Below, one piece after another: positions 23,804 through 36,030 of a DNA stretch of 64,000 bases. How positions within the stretch are numbered: position 1 is the first letter of the stretch; the number at the start of each line of letters is the position of its first letter. Source of the stretch: Watersipora subatra (Eukaryota; Bryozoa; Gymnolaemata; Cheilostomatida; Watersiporidae). The notes beneath the pieces were generated by a model, which was not told where the DNA came from, did not search any database, and saw only the letters and a program-made list of their open reading frames with translations. The stretch is from contig NC_088711.1 in assembly GCF_963576615.1 (NCBI RefSeq), forward strand, positions 40,296,621 through 40,360,620. The letters run 5' to 3'. The translations under genes were made by a program, and so were the position numbers.

Positions 23804-26776
23804 TTAGTCTACAACAGAAGAATATATATTTCTTAACGATCCCATTTTGATGCCATCTGCAAAGGTGTCTGACAGCAACTGTCCTGTTGGGTTTGGCAGA
23901 CTTTACAAATCCTTTGTATTGGAAGAAATATTAAAATTTAAAGTTTGTTGAACACGCTTGATTTGAAAAAGTTTGTCTCGTTGAAGCTGATTGGTTGATT
24001 ACTAACCACGAGTTTCGACTGTTATGTCTTGTTGCAATTGCTTGAGCAAATCTATGAATATGTTGTATCCTAAACGAGTATTAAATAAATTTGAATACAA
24101 TTAAAAATTTTTAATAACTCCAATCAAATGTTTAATCTACCTGATTATCTGTTACATTACTACTTTTCTAAAAAAACTTGATGCCTTATACCAGACACAA
24201 ACACCTTGCCGATTTACATTATAGAACAGTGTTACGCAAAATGAGCTTTTTCTTTCAGTACACATAAATTACTTTACGGTTTTTGGTTTTCGCTTTTTGT
24301 ATCATGATCTAACTTTTTGTAAACAATGTTGAGCAGCGTAAATGAAGTTAATATTTATATATTTATCTATTTACATGTATGTATGTACCTATCTATCTAT
24401 CTATCTATCAATCTATCTATCTATGTATCTATGTATCTATGTATTTATCTATCTATCTATCTATTTATCTATCTGTCTATTTATCTATCTATCTATTTAT
24501 CTATCTATATATTTATCTATCTCTCTCTCTATCTCTCTATCTCTCTATCTCTCTCTATCTCTCTATCTCTCTATCTCTCTCTCTACTTCTCTATCTCTCT
24601 ATCTCTCTATCTCTCTCTCTATCTCTCTATCTCTCTTTCTCTCTATCTCTCTATCTCTCTATCTCTCTATCTCTCTACCCCTCTATCTCTTTATCTCTCT
24701 ACCTCTCTACCTCTTTATCTCTCTACCTCTCTATCTCTTTATCTCTCTACCTCTCTATCTCTTTATCTCTCTATCTCTCTATCTCTCTACCTCTCTATCT
24801 CTCTATCTCTCTATCTCTCTATCTCTCTATCTCTCTATCTCTCTAGCTCTCTATCTCTCTATCTCTCTATCTCTCTATCTCTCCATCTCTCCATCTTTCT
24901 ATCTCTCTATCTCTCTACCTCTATATCTCTTTTTCTCTCTATCTCTCTATCTCTCTATCTCTCTATCTCTCTATCTCTCTATCTCTCCATCTCTCCATCT
25001 TTCTGTCTCTCTATCTCTCTATCTCTCTACCTCTCTATCTCTTTATCTCTCTACCTCTCTATCTCTCTATCTCTCTATCTCACTATCTATCTATCTGTCT
25101 ATCTATCTATTTATCTATCTATCAATCTATCTATCTATCTGTCTATCTATCTATTTATCTATCTATCTATTTATCTATCTATATATTCATCTATCTATCT
25201 ATTTATCTATCCATCTATCTATCTATCTATCTATCTATCTGTCTATCTATCTATTTATCTATCTATCTATTTATCTATCTATATATTTATCTATCTATCT
25301 ATTTATCTATCTATCTATTTATCTATCTATAAATTTATCTATCTATCTATCTATTTATCTATCAATTTATCTATCTATATATTTATCTATCTATCTATTT
25401 ATCTATCTATCTGTCTATCTATCTATTTATCTATCTAGCTATCTATTTATCTATCTATATATTTATCTATCTATATATTTATCTATTTATCCATTTATCT
25501 ATCTATCTATATATATATATATATATATATCTATCTATCTGTCTATCTCGCTATCTATCTATTTATCTCTCTATCTATTTATCCATTTATTTATCTAGCT
25601 ACCTATCTATTTTTCTATTTATCCGTCCATCCATCTAGGCATCTACTTATCTAGCTATATATCTATTTAGAGTACATAAGTAATCATAAGTATCTATACT
25701 TACAGTAGTAATTAGCAAATCTCCCTCCAAATCTTCCAAAACCTCCAAGTCCTCCGTATCTAAGTCTGAATCGATTGTAAGCAAGTCGGGCATTTCCCAA
25801 TCTAAAATAATTAGATGTAGTATTTAATTTCACAATAATAGTACTAGCATTATCATATTTACAGATAACATGTCAGCATGAGAGTGCAAATATGTATGAG
25901 GTGTAAAGGTATGGGTGTATGACCTAAGATGAAAAATTAAGACAGAATAATTCTACAAAATCAAACATATACTATAATCATGAACTTGATGAGCTGGGTA
26001 AGTCAAATTTTATCAAAAACCTCTTGAAATCACAATTTTCAAAGACAAGAGAGAGAGGTTTAAAAATTAACTAGCTTTACCGACGAATCTCTTTGCTTTA
26101 TTAAACCATGCACTTACATGTAGGTATGCTTCTCTGCATATCATTCGTAAGACTCTACAGAAGTTATAACAAGTAAAAGTTTTTTGTATATTACATGCCC
26201 TCTATACTCTTAGTATACTCTATGATCTATATTTTACTCTACATTCTATACTGTCATGTAGCTGGGCATGTTAACTATATAGATATATCATATTTATACA
26301 CAACCATATAAATGATAATTTGCCATAGAACTTTAAATTGCTACCATATAAATTGCACAATTGCAAATTACGTTGAATTACATTATTTTGTGCAAAAACA
26401 CTTTCTCTACAGATACAATAAGTTTTTAACATTTGAAACAGATTACACAACAATAAGCAGGATGTGAACTAAAACGCAGCTTTAGATTTGAAAGTTCTCC
26501 TGATTTTTTGGTTCTCTTTTTGCAAGAAGATTTGTTTACAAAAGAATTGCCATTTTATAGTCTGTAACTAATACTCCATATCTGTACTCTATACGCTACA
26601 CATATTGAAAGCAGCTAATCTCTGGCTGAATTAAGCTTTACCAGAAATATCAGAAATGTATATACAGAAAGATGATGAACCTACCCAAAAGGACCAAATC
26701 CTACGCCTCCATATAAACCTGCTGCCATCTGACAAAGAGCAAGGAAGAGAGCGATCAGAATTACCAAGACCTTCAT
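23804..26776 (-). CDS. Small secreted Gly/Phe/Arg/Tyr-rich peptide, diverged paralogue
   Basis: A 64-residue peptide joined from 26776-26685, 25801-25704 and 23808-23804. Donors read GTAGGT and GTAAGT; acceptors follow TTTTAG and TTGTAG. Residues 1-19 (MKVLVILIALFLALCQMAA) are a signal peptide. The mature part holds GLYGGVGFGPFG, AYNRF and GGFGRFGG, and ends NYYY; its last codon is split, T in exon 2 and AC in exon 3, followed by TAA. Total length and intron phases equal those of the four tandem paralogues to the right, which is why I favour this splicing over read-through of exon 2. A non-coding first exon (about 27025-26993) joins at 26806. AATAAA on the minus strand at 23642-23637 is a likely polyadenylation signal. 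Intron 2 contains the 1.3-kb CTAT/CTCT microsatellite. The function is unknown; glycine-rich antimicrobial or structural secreted peptides look like this. Confidence 0.8.
24343..25670. repeat. 1.3-kb CTAT/CTCT compound microsatellite
   Basis: The plus strand is almost only C, T and A: CTAT-rich ends (24343-24520, 25085-25670) enclose a CTATCTCT/CTCT core (24520-25080). It is inside intron 2 of the peptide gene and ends about 35 bases from the exon 2 donor. Long Ser/Ile/Leu/Tyr open frames across it in all three frames are artefacts. Confidence 0.97.
26253..26553 (+). repeat. Duplicated segment D, copy 2
   Basis: The partner of 22258-22573. It lies in the intron between the two main coding exons of the peptide gene. 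Confidence 0.75.
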
Positions 26777-26992
26777 GCTGATTTAAGTATCTTGTGAGCT
26801 TGAAGTCTGAAAAGAAAGATTTATATAGAATAACAAACTAATTCTCTCTTAAGGAATAATTGTGATCAATAATATTTTGCCAAACTTTTTAAAGAAATGG
26901 CAAATTATGCTTACATACTATGAACAAAATATAAAACCTAAAAATCGTTCTAGAACAAATCATATTTAATATCTTAATGTTAATTAACCTAC

Positions 26993-27061
26993 AGCGTGTC
27001 TGTTGTCTGACTGCTTTTTGAGTTCAACTGAAGAGCTCTGACAAAACAATTCTCTTATATA
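26993..27061 (-). promoter_or_regulatory. TATA promoter and non-coding first exon of the 26.8-kb peptide gene
   Basis: On the minus strand TATATAAG occupies 27061-27054. The exon that follows, rich in GAGCTCTTCAGTTGAACTCA-type sequence, ends at 26993 before the donor GTAGGT. The GCTATATAAG box and the GAGCTCTTCA phrase recur before the other paralogues. The start site is inferred at about 27025. Confidence 0.7.
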
Positions 27062-28019
27062 GCAAAACTTCAGACAATCAATCATCATGAAACACATTTA
27101 TTTGCTGGAAAATTCCATAGAAACATTTTATAAAATAAACTAGAGAGTAGTTAAAAAAACATTCAATAGCTCATAAATAAAACCATTCTAGACGCATGCC
27201 AATGCTTGCTATATTAGGACTCTCATAAACTGAGGACATAAGAAATAATATATGCTCGAGCACTGGCACTTGTTTGTTCATGTCAGTCTTCAAAACTAAA
27301 AAATGCATTCGTAGAAATAAGACTAGGCAATTGCTAATCATCCATTTATGAGCCACAAAGCCGTGAGTGTCATTACCTGTTATATGCTGTCATTGTTAAG
27401 ATAATCCTAATTTTACATGTCATATTTCTGACACTACTTAAGGAATGGAACTTTTTAAACAGCTACCAAGGTGAAGCCTAATTTAGTATAAAGCTTTTTT
27501 CAGCTAACAACTTAAAATTGAATTTTAAAGCGATTGTTCATGAAATGTACTTTTGGCGTCTCAGTAGTGTTTTGGAATATTGCATGCATATTACTTTGCA
27601 TGCAGTACGAAGGTGAATTTTATGTTATTGAAGAGAGTATGCTATGAGTAATCATTGATGTCAACATATACTCAACCTGGAATTATCTTCTACACACAGG
27701 TATACCAAACAAAGCAATTGCTGCTGTCTTTACTCTATGGAATAGAGAATAATTCTCCAATAAATCTGTTTTACGTCAATTTTAGTAGTCAGTAAACACA
27801 CCTGCTGCCTGAAAAAGGTTTTTTTTGAGCAAAAGCCTATTTACATTGACCATTGTTGAATATTTTAGGAGACATTTTTGATCATGCCTTATACAGATAC
27901 ATACCTCCTGTGAATAAGGCACTTATAAATTGATTTCATTCTTGTTTACTTTAGTTTTTACAATTATGGATATATGTGACCAAAATGTTAGCACTATAAA
28001 TAAAGTATAAAAAGTATAT
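27062..28019. other. Intergenic, upstream of the peptide gene
   Basis: AT-rich; no coding segment. Possible regulatory DNA of the gene at 23.8-27.0 kb, but no motif stands out. Confidence 0.5.
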
Positions 28020-28640
28020 ATAAAATTTCTATATCCGGTGTAAAGTAAGTATATAGTGTATAAATTTAGATTATAGTGTTTAGAGTCAGTATGTAGTTAT
28101 ATAGTCAGTATATAGCAATCATTATTAGTTTTATGCCACATATGAACTTAGAATAATGTAAAAACAAACTAAATATGGCATACAACAGTAAAACAAGGCA
28201 GATAAAATTGGCACACAGTGTGTAAAGACAAGGTGTAGTGCTTAGAACAAACTCATAATATTTATAATCAGTATATAGGTCACAATGTCAACATGCAAGA
28301 TACAGGCCACTTTTTATGATTTACTGTTTACAACCACTTTGCTATGTGTAATCAATATATAGTGTTTAAAACCACTATATTGTGTGTACAGCTAATATAT
28401 AGTACATGCATACAGTATATTGTGTATAAAATCAATACATAATATGAACAGTCAAATTACGGTACACCACTTCAGCATGTGATGTATAAAGTCAGTATAC
28501 TTTGTGTATATAGCCAGTGTTTACTTTATGCAGTCAGTATACAACATCTAAAGCTAGTATTTTATACAATGGCTACAGTAAATCTGTGATGTATATGGCC
28601 TGTGTGTATCTAGTAGCAATATAGAGTATGCAGCTAACAT
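28020..28640. repeat. Degenerate TATAGTGT/AGTCAGTATA repeats
   Basis: Loose copies of TATAGTGTATAAAGTCAGTA-like units, with periods of roughly 25-40 bases. Similar blocks occur at 35740-36030, 43340-43670 and 50035-50345. Confidence 0.6.
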
Positions 28641-30788
28641 ACGATGTGGGTACTTTATTCATATAGCCTTTTCATTGCTGCATCCCCGACTGCACGGTAA
28701 CCACAACAATGCGGATGGTCAAATTTCACATAGGCCTAATGCCCATTTGAAATCACTAATCTTAAATTGGCATAACACCAATGCTGGTGAGATACTTTAC
28801 CTGCTTTTAATCTCACTTAGGCAATAATCACGTTTTCAGGCTTCTGTGAACTGGCCACGGAAAAATGCTGAATTGGCATATTTTCATTCTGGTTTTGGCA
28901 TTTCGAAGTCATTATTCATTCAGTATGGGTTTTTCTAAGTCTTAAATAAGTAACAGTTACAAATGCAAAATATTTTTATAGAAGATTTGATAACGCATGG
29001 ATGAAGCATAGCAAACAATTAATTGGATCATATTTTAGTGTCAAGGATGAGTTGTGGGACTGTGGTAAAGTTCCACAACAAAGATATGAACTGGTCAACT
29101 AGCACAGGAATTTGCTGCGAAACCTCCGTTTGAATGCCATGTTGCTCTATTTTTCAACTCTTTTCCTATAGTGGCATTTTATTGAAAGTGACATTCAAAT
29201 AAAGGATGGCGTTGTATTTTTTGAATAACTCATCAGAATTTTGAGATTTTAACCATTTTACGAATGCTTGTTGCCTATATTTTGCACTCTCCTTTGAGTC
29301 GAGTGACATTAAGCCTTATAGATGTAAAAATCTGCTATGACTTCCTTCCATTTTGTTGTAAATCTATAAATATGCATTATTAAACTGAAAAATATCTTTA
29401 TACCAGTTGATATATGATGCTTGCAATTAACCTATGATGATCTTATAGCCTGTGTTGCAATTTGTTGACGCTTTCAATTTTTCATTTCATTCTACCTTTA
29501 AAAACCATTTTTATTTTGTATCTACACTATATTTTATAATGATGCATAAAAGCTCATTGCATTCATTGATATGATTGCTACAGCTTCCAGCCAAAACAGG
29601 CTCTTCATGAGCAATAGAAGAGAAGTTATGACAGTCGATCCATTGTAAGCCGTGGTGTTTAGATAACGACTATGATGCTATCAAATTATATGCTATAAGC
29701 TTGCAACTTTATAAATTATATAATAATAATCTATCAAATGCTACAAATATGTATTCAAGAATAAGTGAAATAAACAAACCATATCAAAAATACACCCAGA
29801 AACAAAAATTAACATTTTTAAAACAAAAATATTAGCATTGTTTGCTTGGTCAGTTATGTCTTGATTGTGGCTTTTGTTTGAACCCATTTTGCTTTATTCT
29901 GGCTATTTAAAACCATTCACAGTGTTTTCTGACCTCAACTCTTTCTCTGCCCTGCTGAACTAGTCAATAATAGCATCCGAACAAGTTTTTTAGCAAAGCA
30001 AAACTGTTACGCGTCGGTATTCAGAATAATTTTTGAGCAAACAATGAGGAACTTTTAGCCCCGTGTACAGATTGCAGGCTAAATGTGCTGAGCACAAGTT
30101 TTAGTCTCAACATGTAGTACAGTTTCTATTGTAACTGCTAAACCGTCTTTTATATATGTTGAAGTATCAAGTCAGCATTAAACAAGGAGCCTCTGTTAGC
30201 CTGATTCAATTGATAGTTATTTTTAAGGAGCTACTTTCAAAGTTTTAAAGAAAAGACCGTAAAACTCTGGAGTTGGAAAATGGACTTCGATACTGATCGA
30301 AACAATGAATTAATTAACTGTTGTTGATGTACTCAAGTCATTATTAGCTGCATTTTGTGAACGCTTTTCTACTGATCACTTGCTATATAAGGAGTTCATA
30401 AAAATCAAAGAATGTCAAAGTGGCGTTCAAATAGATGTTTTACAATAATTTGCTTTGATATCTGCTCAGCATGTTGTAACTATCGTATGTTGAATAAATG
30501 ATTTTAATAATAGTAAACTGTATTTTGCTCGTCCATACAATCTAAAAAGTTTATACTATTACATATATTAGTGTAAGAATATTATAGATTATGTATTAAT
30601 AATATATTTGAATATATATTAGGCTATATTGTTATTATTATATATTATACTAATATTATATATTATTAATAATATATATATTATTAATAATAGATATATT
30701 ATTCTGTTCATCCTTCTGTTTGTCTTTTCTGTCACAAAATAATCTGTATTCTCTGATTGGCACAATTATTGTGAAGCTTCAGGAAGGT
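28641..30788. other. Intergenic, no gene seen
   Basis: AT-rich; includes a TA/ATT-rich self-complementary patch at 30575-30705. No coding segment recognised. Confidence 0.5.
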
Positions 30789-30870
30789 GGGCTATTAGCT
30801 TAGTTGATTAGAGCATCAGTTTAGTAAACTGAATAAGAAAAAAACAACTTTATGTTAAGGTTTGATAGTT
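30789..30870 (+). pseudogene. tRNA-Thr(AGT)-like fragment or SINE head
   Basis: The 5' half looks like a tRNA: GGGCTAT in the acceptor position and TAGCTTAGTTG matching box A exactly (30796-30806). The anticodon arm has stem TCAGT/ACTGA and loop TTAGTAA, giving anticodon AGT (threonine). The 3' half is decayed: AAGGTTTGATAGTTTG stands where the T arm should be. It is therefore a tRNA pseudogene or the head of a tRNA-Thr-derived SINE. Confidence 0.6.
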
Positions 30871-32180
30871 TGACCAAATAAAATGGAAGAAAAATTAAAA
30901 CTGTTAACAAGATTTGTAGGAAACTGTTAATGTAGTTATATGCCAAATGAGCTGTAGGAAGTTTTAGGAGAGAAAACCTTTCCTAATTGTTTGAATGTTT
31001 CGAACACATGGTTATTTATGTTCTTATAATTGATACAGGTCATGAGTTCTCCTGTTTCGTTTGCAGAGTGAAGCAGGAATCCATCATTAATGTTTTTGAC
31101 ACACTCAAGTGTGAGAACTGTAAAACTGTTGACCCATCAATAGATCCTGCATGTTCTCTAGTGTACTTGCACTAAATTGTATCGAACCTAGTTTGACTCT
31201 AGTTGTTAAGGTTAAAAGGTCAATGTGCTGCGCAAATTGAAACTTACCCTTAAGGTAACTGTGCCAAAATCTCGCCACTAAATTTTGGATGTGATTATTA
31301 TTATTATTCTGGTATTTTGTTGGAAGGCAGTAAAAAATAACGGCTTATAATTGATGCAAGTATGTATATTGATGGCTCAATAAATCGCATAAAAATCTTA
31401 ACTTTAGATTTATCTACGCTCGCCTTAGTAGCTGAGTATGTGTTGACAACTTTTATTCTGAGTTCTTAAAGGAGTTAAACACTTACTTTCTGTTAGAGAC
31501 AAAAGTGCGCAAAGAGAAATTTGTCTGAGTCTGTAGCAGCTTCCTGAGTGAGCTCAAAAGGTTCAGAGTGTATCTGATCAAAGCCATTGACAAAAATTGG
31601 TTACTTTTTCGTTGGATAATAAATTTTTACTGTTCAGATAACCTATTTGAACTTTAGCTTAAGTCTCCTTTGCCAACCGCTGTCAACAATGTTGTCTCAT
31701 TAATTGATGCAGTTTCATCAGGAAAGCTTCAGTAATTATTGAATGTATCTAGACTCAGATTTCACTGTCACCCCAAATTTTATCTGGCAGCAATTTTGCT
31801 AATGTAAGATACTTGTGCCAAAAAGATAATTCCCATGCTACTCCACCACAACATTAGTAGAATCTTAAAAAATATTTACAAACAACCTCTCTTAAGATTT
31901 AAGGCTATAAATTAGTAATTTGCAACTTGTGCACTGTAAGTTGTCTTATTTTAGAGTGAAACTTCAATTAAGGAAAATATTGTTATGAAACCATTAAAGT
32001 TTATGCGTAAACACAAGAATTGCCAAATATTTTAGGATATATTTTACAAAAGAAGGAACTACAATATTTGATTGCTTTCAGGTAACAGAAGAATGTTTTT
32101 AAAAAAAATTGAATGATATCCGCACCATCATGTAAGCCGAGATTTGCTAAAGGTAAACACTAAAGTTTATGATAATAAAC
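30871..32180. other. Intergenic, no gene seen
   Basis: AT-rich; nothing recognised. Confidence 0.5.
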
Positions 32181-32331
32181 TTTATTTAATGACAACAATG
32201 ATTTGAACAGTAATAAATGTTATAAGGAACAAGCTATAAAAATAAAATAATGGGAAAGTAACAACTAAATAAATCTTTTCTTCTGATGAAAACCAAGCAT
32301 CAGGTGTAGAGTTTCTTCTTTTGGGATTCTT

Positions 32332-33694
32332 TTAATCTGTAAGAACAAATATAATTTTGTTTAGTGGTCAAATACCTATCAAGTACTCAAAACGTGTACG
32401 AACAGGTTTCATACCTTCTGTAAAACCTTTGCACCACAAACAGCTTCAAAAACTTTTTGCAAACTTTCCAAACGCTTCGTATTGCAATAAATATAAGCGT
32501 TCTATAACTTGAACCAATTTGGTTATAAAAAGTTTGTCTTCTCTAAGATGATTGGCTAATTGATCACCACAGGTTTCAGCAACCATTTTCTATTTAAATC
32601 TCTTACACTTGTAGTAAGAAAGTTGTGTATTTATGGAGTACATACTACAATGGTATTTACACTTACACAAACCACCGAATCCTCTTCCAAATCCTCCTCC
32701 AAATCTTCTGTAACCTCCAAATCCTCCGTATCCAACTCTGAAGCGGTTGTAGCCAAATCGGTTATACCCATATCTATAAAATTTATATAGACACAGTCTA
32801 CAGTCATGATAATATTTCTACAATATTTAGAAATAATGTGCTTATGAATGAACATGTGTGAAGACAAGCGCATAGATAAGTGTGCAAGTAAGTGTACAAC
32901 TTTGATTGTAAGTAAAGATATATATGTACGTACATGTGACCCAATATGTCACAGTAAAAACCAGTTAGTGAAATCAGATCTACATCATAATTGTATTTTT
33001 GGTGTGTTGTTTAACAATAATGTTTTTCAAAAAATTTTGAAATTAAAATTTTTTAAAATGTTTGACAACGATGGTTTTTTTCTCATAAATTTTGTTGTTT
33101 TACTTAAAAGTTATACTTTTTAGTTTTGCAATGCTTTCTACAAATATTGCAAACATGTATATCATTTAATAAATGCTAAAAATACTTGTTTAAAAACTGC
33201 TTCCTGTTCTTGACATAGAATATATATTCTCTCACTCTGTATAGCGATGAGTTTTGTTAGGTCTTGGTTTTGACCGCAGTCTAGGCTACTTCAAAAGGGA
33301 ATTGTTTGAAATCTAACAAAGATTTTTCCAATTACAATTCATTGAAATATTTATCAAGCACTCAAAAAGTGAAAACAATTTTTAAGTGGTTTTGCATGCA
33401 TTTCACATCATAAAGTGTATACCAGAAAAGCTGGCAGTATATAAATCAGTTTCTAACATAATACAATATGATTTCTCACAAATACTTTAATAATACAAGT
33501 CTAAGCTAGCGAATATGCTTCTGTATCTGCCGCATGCTGTACTTGACTCGTGTTAAGAATAATTGGCTACTATTTTACAAATAATACTTAAAAGAGTAAT
33601 AATGCACTTACCCAAATCCTCTGCCGCCATAGAAAGTGGCTGTAGTCTGGTGGAGAGCAAGGCAGAGAGCAACAAGGATTACCAAGAACTTCAT
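32332..33694 (-). CDS. Small secreted Gly/Tyr/Arg/Phe-rich peptide, tandem copy 0
   Basis: A 64-residue peptide joined from 33694-33612 (83 bases), 32773-32667 (107 bases) and 32336-32332 (last 5 coding bases, AT then TAA). Donors are GTAAGT and acceptors end in TATAG and TACAG. Residues 1-19 (MKFLVILVALCLALHQTTA) are the signal peptide. The mature part starts TFYGGRGFG, continues YGYNRFGYNRFRVGYGGFGG, then YRRFGGGFGRGFGGLY. Compared with the next copies, position 40 is Arg for Ser and position 57 is Gly for Arg. A non-coding first exon ends at 33898 and joins at 33724. Exon 3 differs in sequence from those of copies 1-3. AATAAA on the minus strand at 32186-32181 fits a 3' end. NRF and RRF are not followed by amidation-type Gly-basic sites, so an RFamide precursor is unlikely. 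Role unknown: antimicrobial, cuticular or shell/mucus peptide are all possible. Confidence 0.85.
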
Positions 33695-33897
33695 GTTGGT
33701 TCGAGTAGTGTGTAAGTTTGACTGCTACAAAAAATAATTTGAGTGTCAGAATAGTTAATCAAACTCACGAAATGATGTATTTTTTACACTTCAAAAATGG
33801 TTCTAAAGTAAAATAGATTTCTGATAAAAAGAAACAGTTGATTATATGAACTGATTATATGAATTGATTTAATGTCACTAACCTTACAGAGTATGGC

Positions 33898-33949
33898 TTG
33901 TGTTTAGCAAGTTGAAATGAAGATCTCTTTTAATAGACTAGCTTATATA
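33898..33949 (-). promoter_or_regulatory. TATA promoter and non-coding first exon, copy 0
   Basis: TATATAAG on the minus strand at 33949-33942 is followed about 25-30 bases on by the inferred start, and the exon ends at 33898 before the donor GTAAGG. Matching boxes precede copies 1-3. Farther upstream, near 34066-34080, is the shared ATTATCGGAGACAG block. Confidence 0.7.
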
Positions 33950-34063
33950 GCAAAACTTTAAACAATTAATCATTACGAAATAATTTTGTTTTCTTAAAAT
34001 ATTATAAAAACAACCAATGCAATAAACTAGCCAGCTTTAAAGATAAATTATTATTCAATAAAT

Positions 34064-34100
34064 AAAATTATCGGAGACAGGTGTCAGTAAACCCTACATC
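34064..34100. promoter_or_regulatory. Conserved upstream block ATTATCGGAGACAG, copy 0
   Basis: The block, followed by GTGTCAGTAAAC, occurs at about 34068, 41696 and 48402, and as ATTATCGGAGACAG at about 54236, each about 110-125 bases upstream of the TATA box. It persists before the fourth gene, whose flank is otherwise much diverged, so it may be a control element. This role is inferred. Confidence 0.45.
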
Positions 34101-34559
34101 AAGAATTTGAGGAAGTTGTGAAACGCAATAATTTTGTAATACACACAAGTTTTAACACAGTGTACGTGCCAATTTTCACGAGAAAAAGCTAAATTGGCTC
34201 AAAAGTTAAGAAGCTTTTCTAAAAAATGTGATTATTATTAATTATTGATTCATGAGGCACGCGCTCTTGAACACTGTTACCTGCCTCAGGGTGTCATTGA
34301 TTGCTAATGACTGTCAGGAATAAAATGAGTACTCTTTGACAAATCATACTGGTAAAATTATATCACTGATTAGAACTTTTTGAGTTATCAGCCAGACTCA
34401 TGACTAATTCAGTATTTTGATCTAAACACAGTGATCCCTTGCCACAGCCTTTGTTCTTTTCAGCTTTTGGGGCTCTAGTACTTTGCAGACTAAAAAAACT
34501 GAAGAATTTGAAGTTAGTTAAAATGATAAATTAAAGAAAACTAAAATACAAAAAGGATA

Positions 34560-34862
34560 TAAATGCATTACTAATGCATTAGTAATGCATTACTAATGCA
34601 TTAGTAATGCATTACTAATGCATTAGTAATGCATTACTAATGCATTCTAATGCGTTCAAATCTTTGATTGACTTTCAGTTTGTATTTCAACTTCAGTTCC
34701 ACCTATTTTAAGTCAGATAATGCCTTAGTATGCGCTAGCAATGCATTACTAAGGCATTGCTAATGCATTAGTAATGCATTGGCAATGCATTACTAATGCA
34801 TACTAAGGCATTCTCTGACTTAAAATAAGTAGAACTAAAGTTGAAATATTCACTCAAAGTCA
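34560..34862. mobile_element. Palindromic MITE-like element with TAATGCATTA repeats
   Basis: The left arm (about 34666-34745: TTTCAACTTCAGTTCCACCT, then ATTTTAAGTCAGATAATGCC) is the inverted copy of the right arm (about 34790-34862). The centre, and the DNA just left of it, is an array of TAATGCATTA/ATTAGTAATGC units that is itself self-complementary. Shorter derivatives occur at the matching place in the next two duplicated units (42300-42480 and 49010-49170). Confidence 0.75.
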
Positions 34863-35739
34863 AATGATAAAACCCAAGTTCATCTTTTCATTATCTATGA
34901 AATGCATGTTATAAATACCATAAGTTTAGAAAAAGATTTAAATACTATGGTGTTAAAATTATGACTCATACTTTAAAAATTAGTTTCTATTTTACATTTT
35001 TTCCACTTTTTGCTGAAATAAATCAATCCAAATTAATTAAAAAAAAGAGATCACTTAATCAATAATTGATCTACTGGAGTATCGACAGTAAACAAGTGTT
35101 TCTTGAATCTTAGGGTTAGGAGAAGATTTTTGCTGTTTCAGTATTTCTGATAGATGCAGTGTCTGTAAACTGACAGAAGAATTCATTTTAGATTGATAAC
35201 ATAATGAGAAATGTTTTTGTCAAATGAGCATTTTACACATTTTGTAAATTGCAATAACTGTTGTCTGGTATCGGGTAGTTGTATTGAGGATCAGATGGTT
35301 TAGTTATCAAGATAAAGTCAAAAAATATTTTAGATAAGAACATATATTTTTTAAGACCAACTCACAATTTTAAAGGTAAACGCGCAGATATTAAAAACCA
35401 GCAATGGTGTGTTCACTGATGTAAGTCACTCCACTCATCTATCAATGGATGCAGTTTGGTTTATGGTTTCATTTTAATGGTTTTAATAAACACTTATTTA
35501 TCTTAGGTGACTACTATCTGTAAATGACTTAAGCATTATACTGCGTGTCACCAATTTAAAAACATTCAAAAACAAAGATAAAACTAGCAGAGTGACAAAA
35601 TAGCTAACATTAAACAGATCATTACTAGCTAGAGATAAAACAACACAAATTGAAGATAGGGTAGTTTATGTGACACCTGGATGATCAGTACTTTGATATA
35701 GGTAGTTAGTAAATTAATAGCAACAGCTAGTAGAAGTAT
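34863..35739. other. Intergenic part of duplicated unit 0
   Basis: Aligns with 42480-43340 and 49170-50035. No coding segment is shared between the three that would suggest a gene. Confidence 0.55.
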
Positions 35740-36030
35740 AGTGGACGCAGTATACAATGTATATAATCATTCTGCAGTATGTACATCCATTATATAGTGC
35801 ATACATTATATAGTGTACACAGCCATTTCATAGAACATATATACATTATCTATTGCATAGAAAGTATAGTGTAGACAGTTGCCTTATACTGTAGCATATG
35901 CACTCATTATATGCTGTATGCATTATATGGTGCATAGTATACAACATATACAGTTATTTCATAAAACATATATGCATTATCAAGTGCATACAGTATATGT
36001 TATATACAGACAATTTTAGCGTATTTAGCA
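35740..36030. repeat. Degenerate TATAGTGTACACAG-type repeats, unit 0
   Basis: Loose tandem copies of TATAGTGYATACAGTTATTTCA-like phrases, spaced irregularly; homologous to 43340-43670 and 50035-50345. Confidence 0.65.

Noticed and set aside
24326-25598. Open frames of 155-418 codons rich in Ser, Ile, Leu and Tyr
   Set aside because: They are translations of the CTAT/CTCT microsatellite, open in all three frames because the repeat lacks stops.
32560-32873. Ser/Lys-rich plus frame and Glu/Asp-rich alternate minus frame over exon 2 of copy 0
   Set aside because: Shadows of the Gly-rich repeat exon in other frames.
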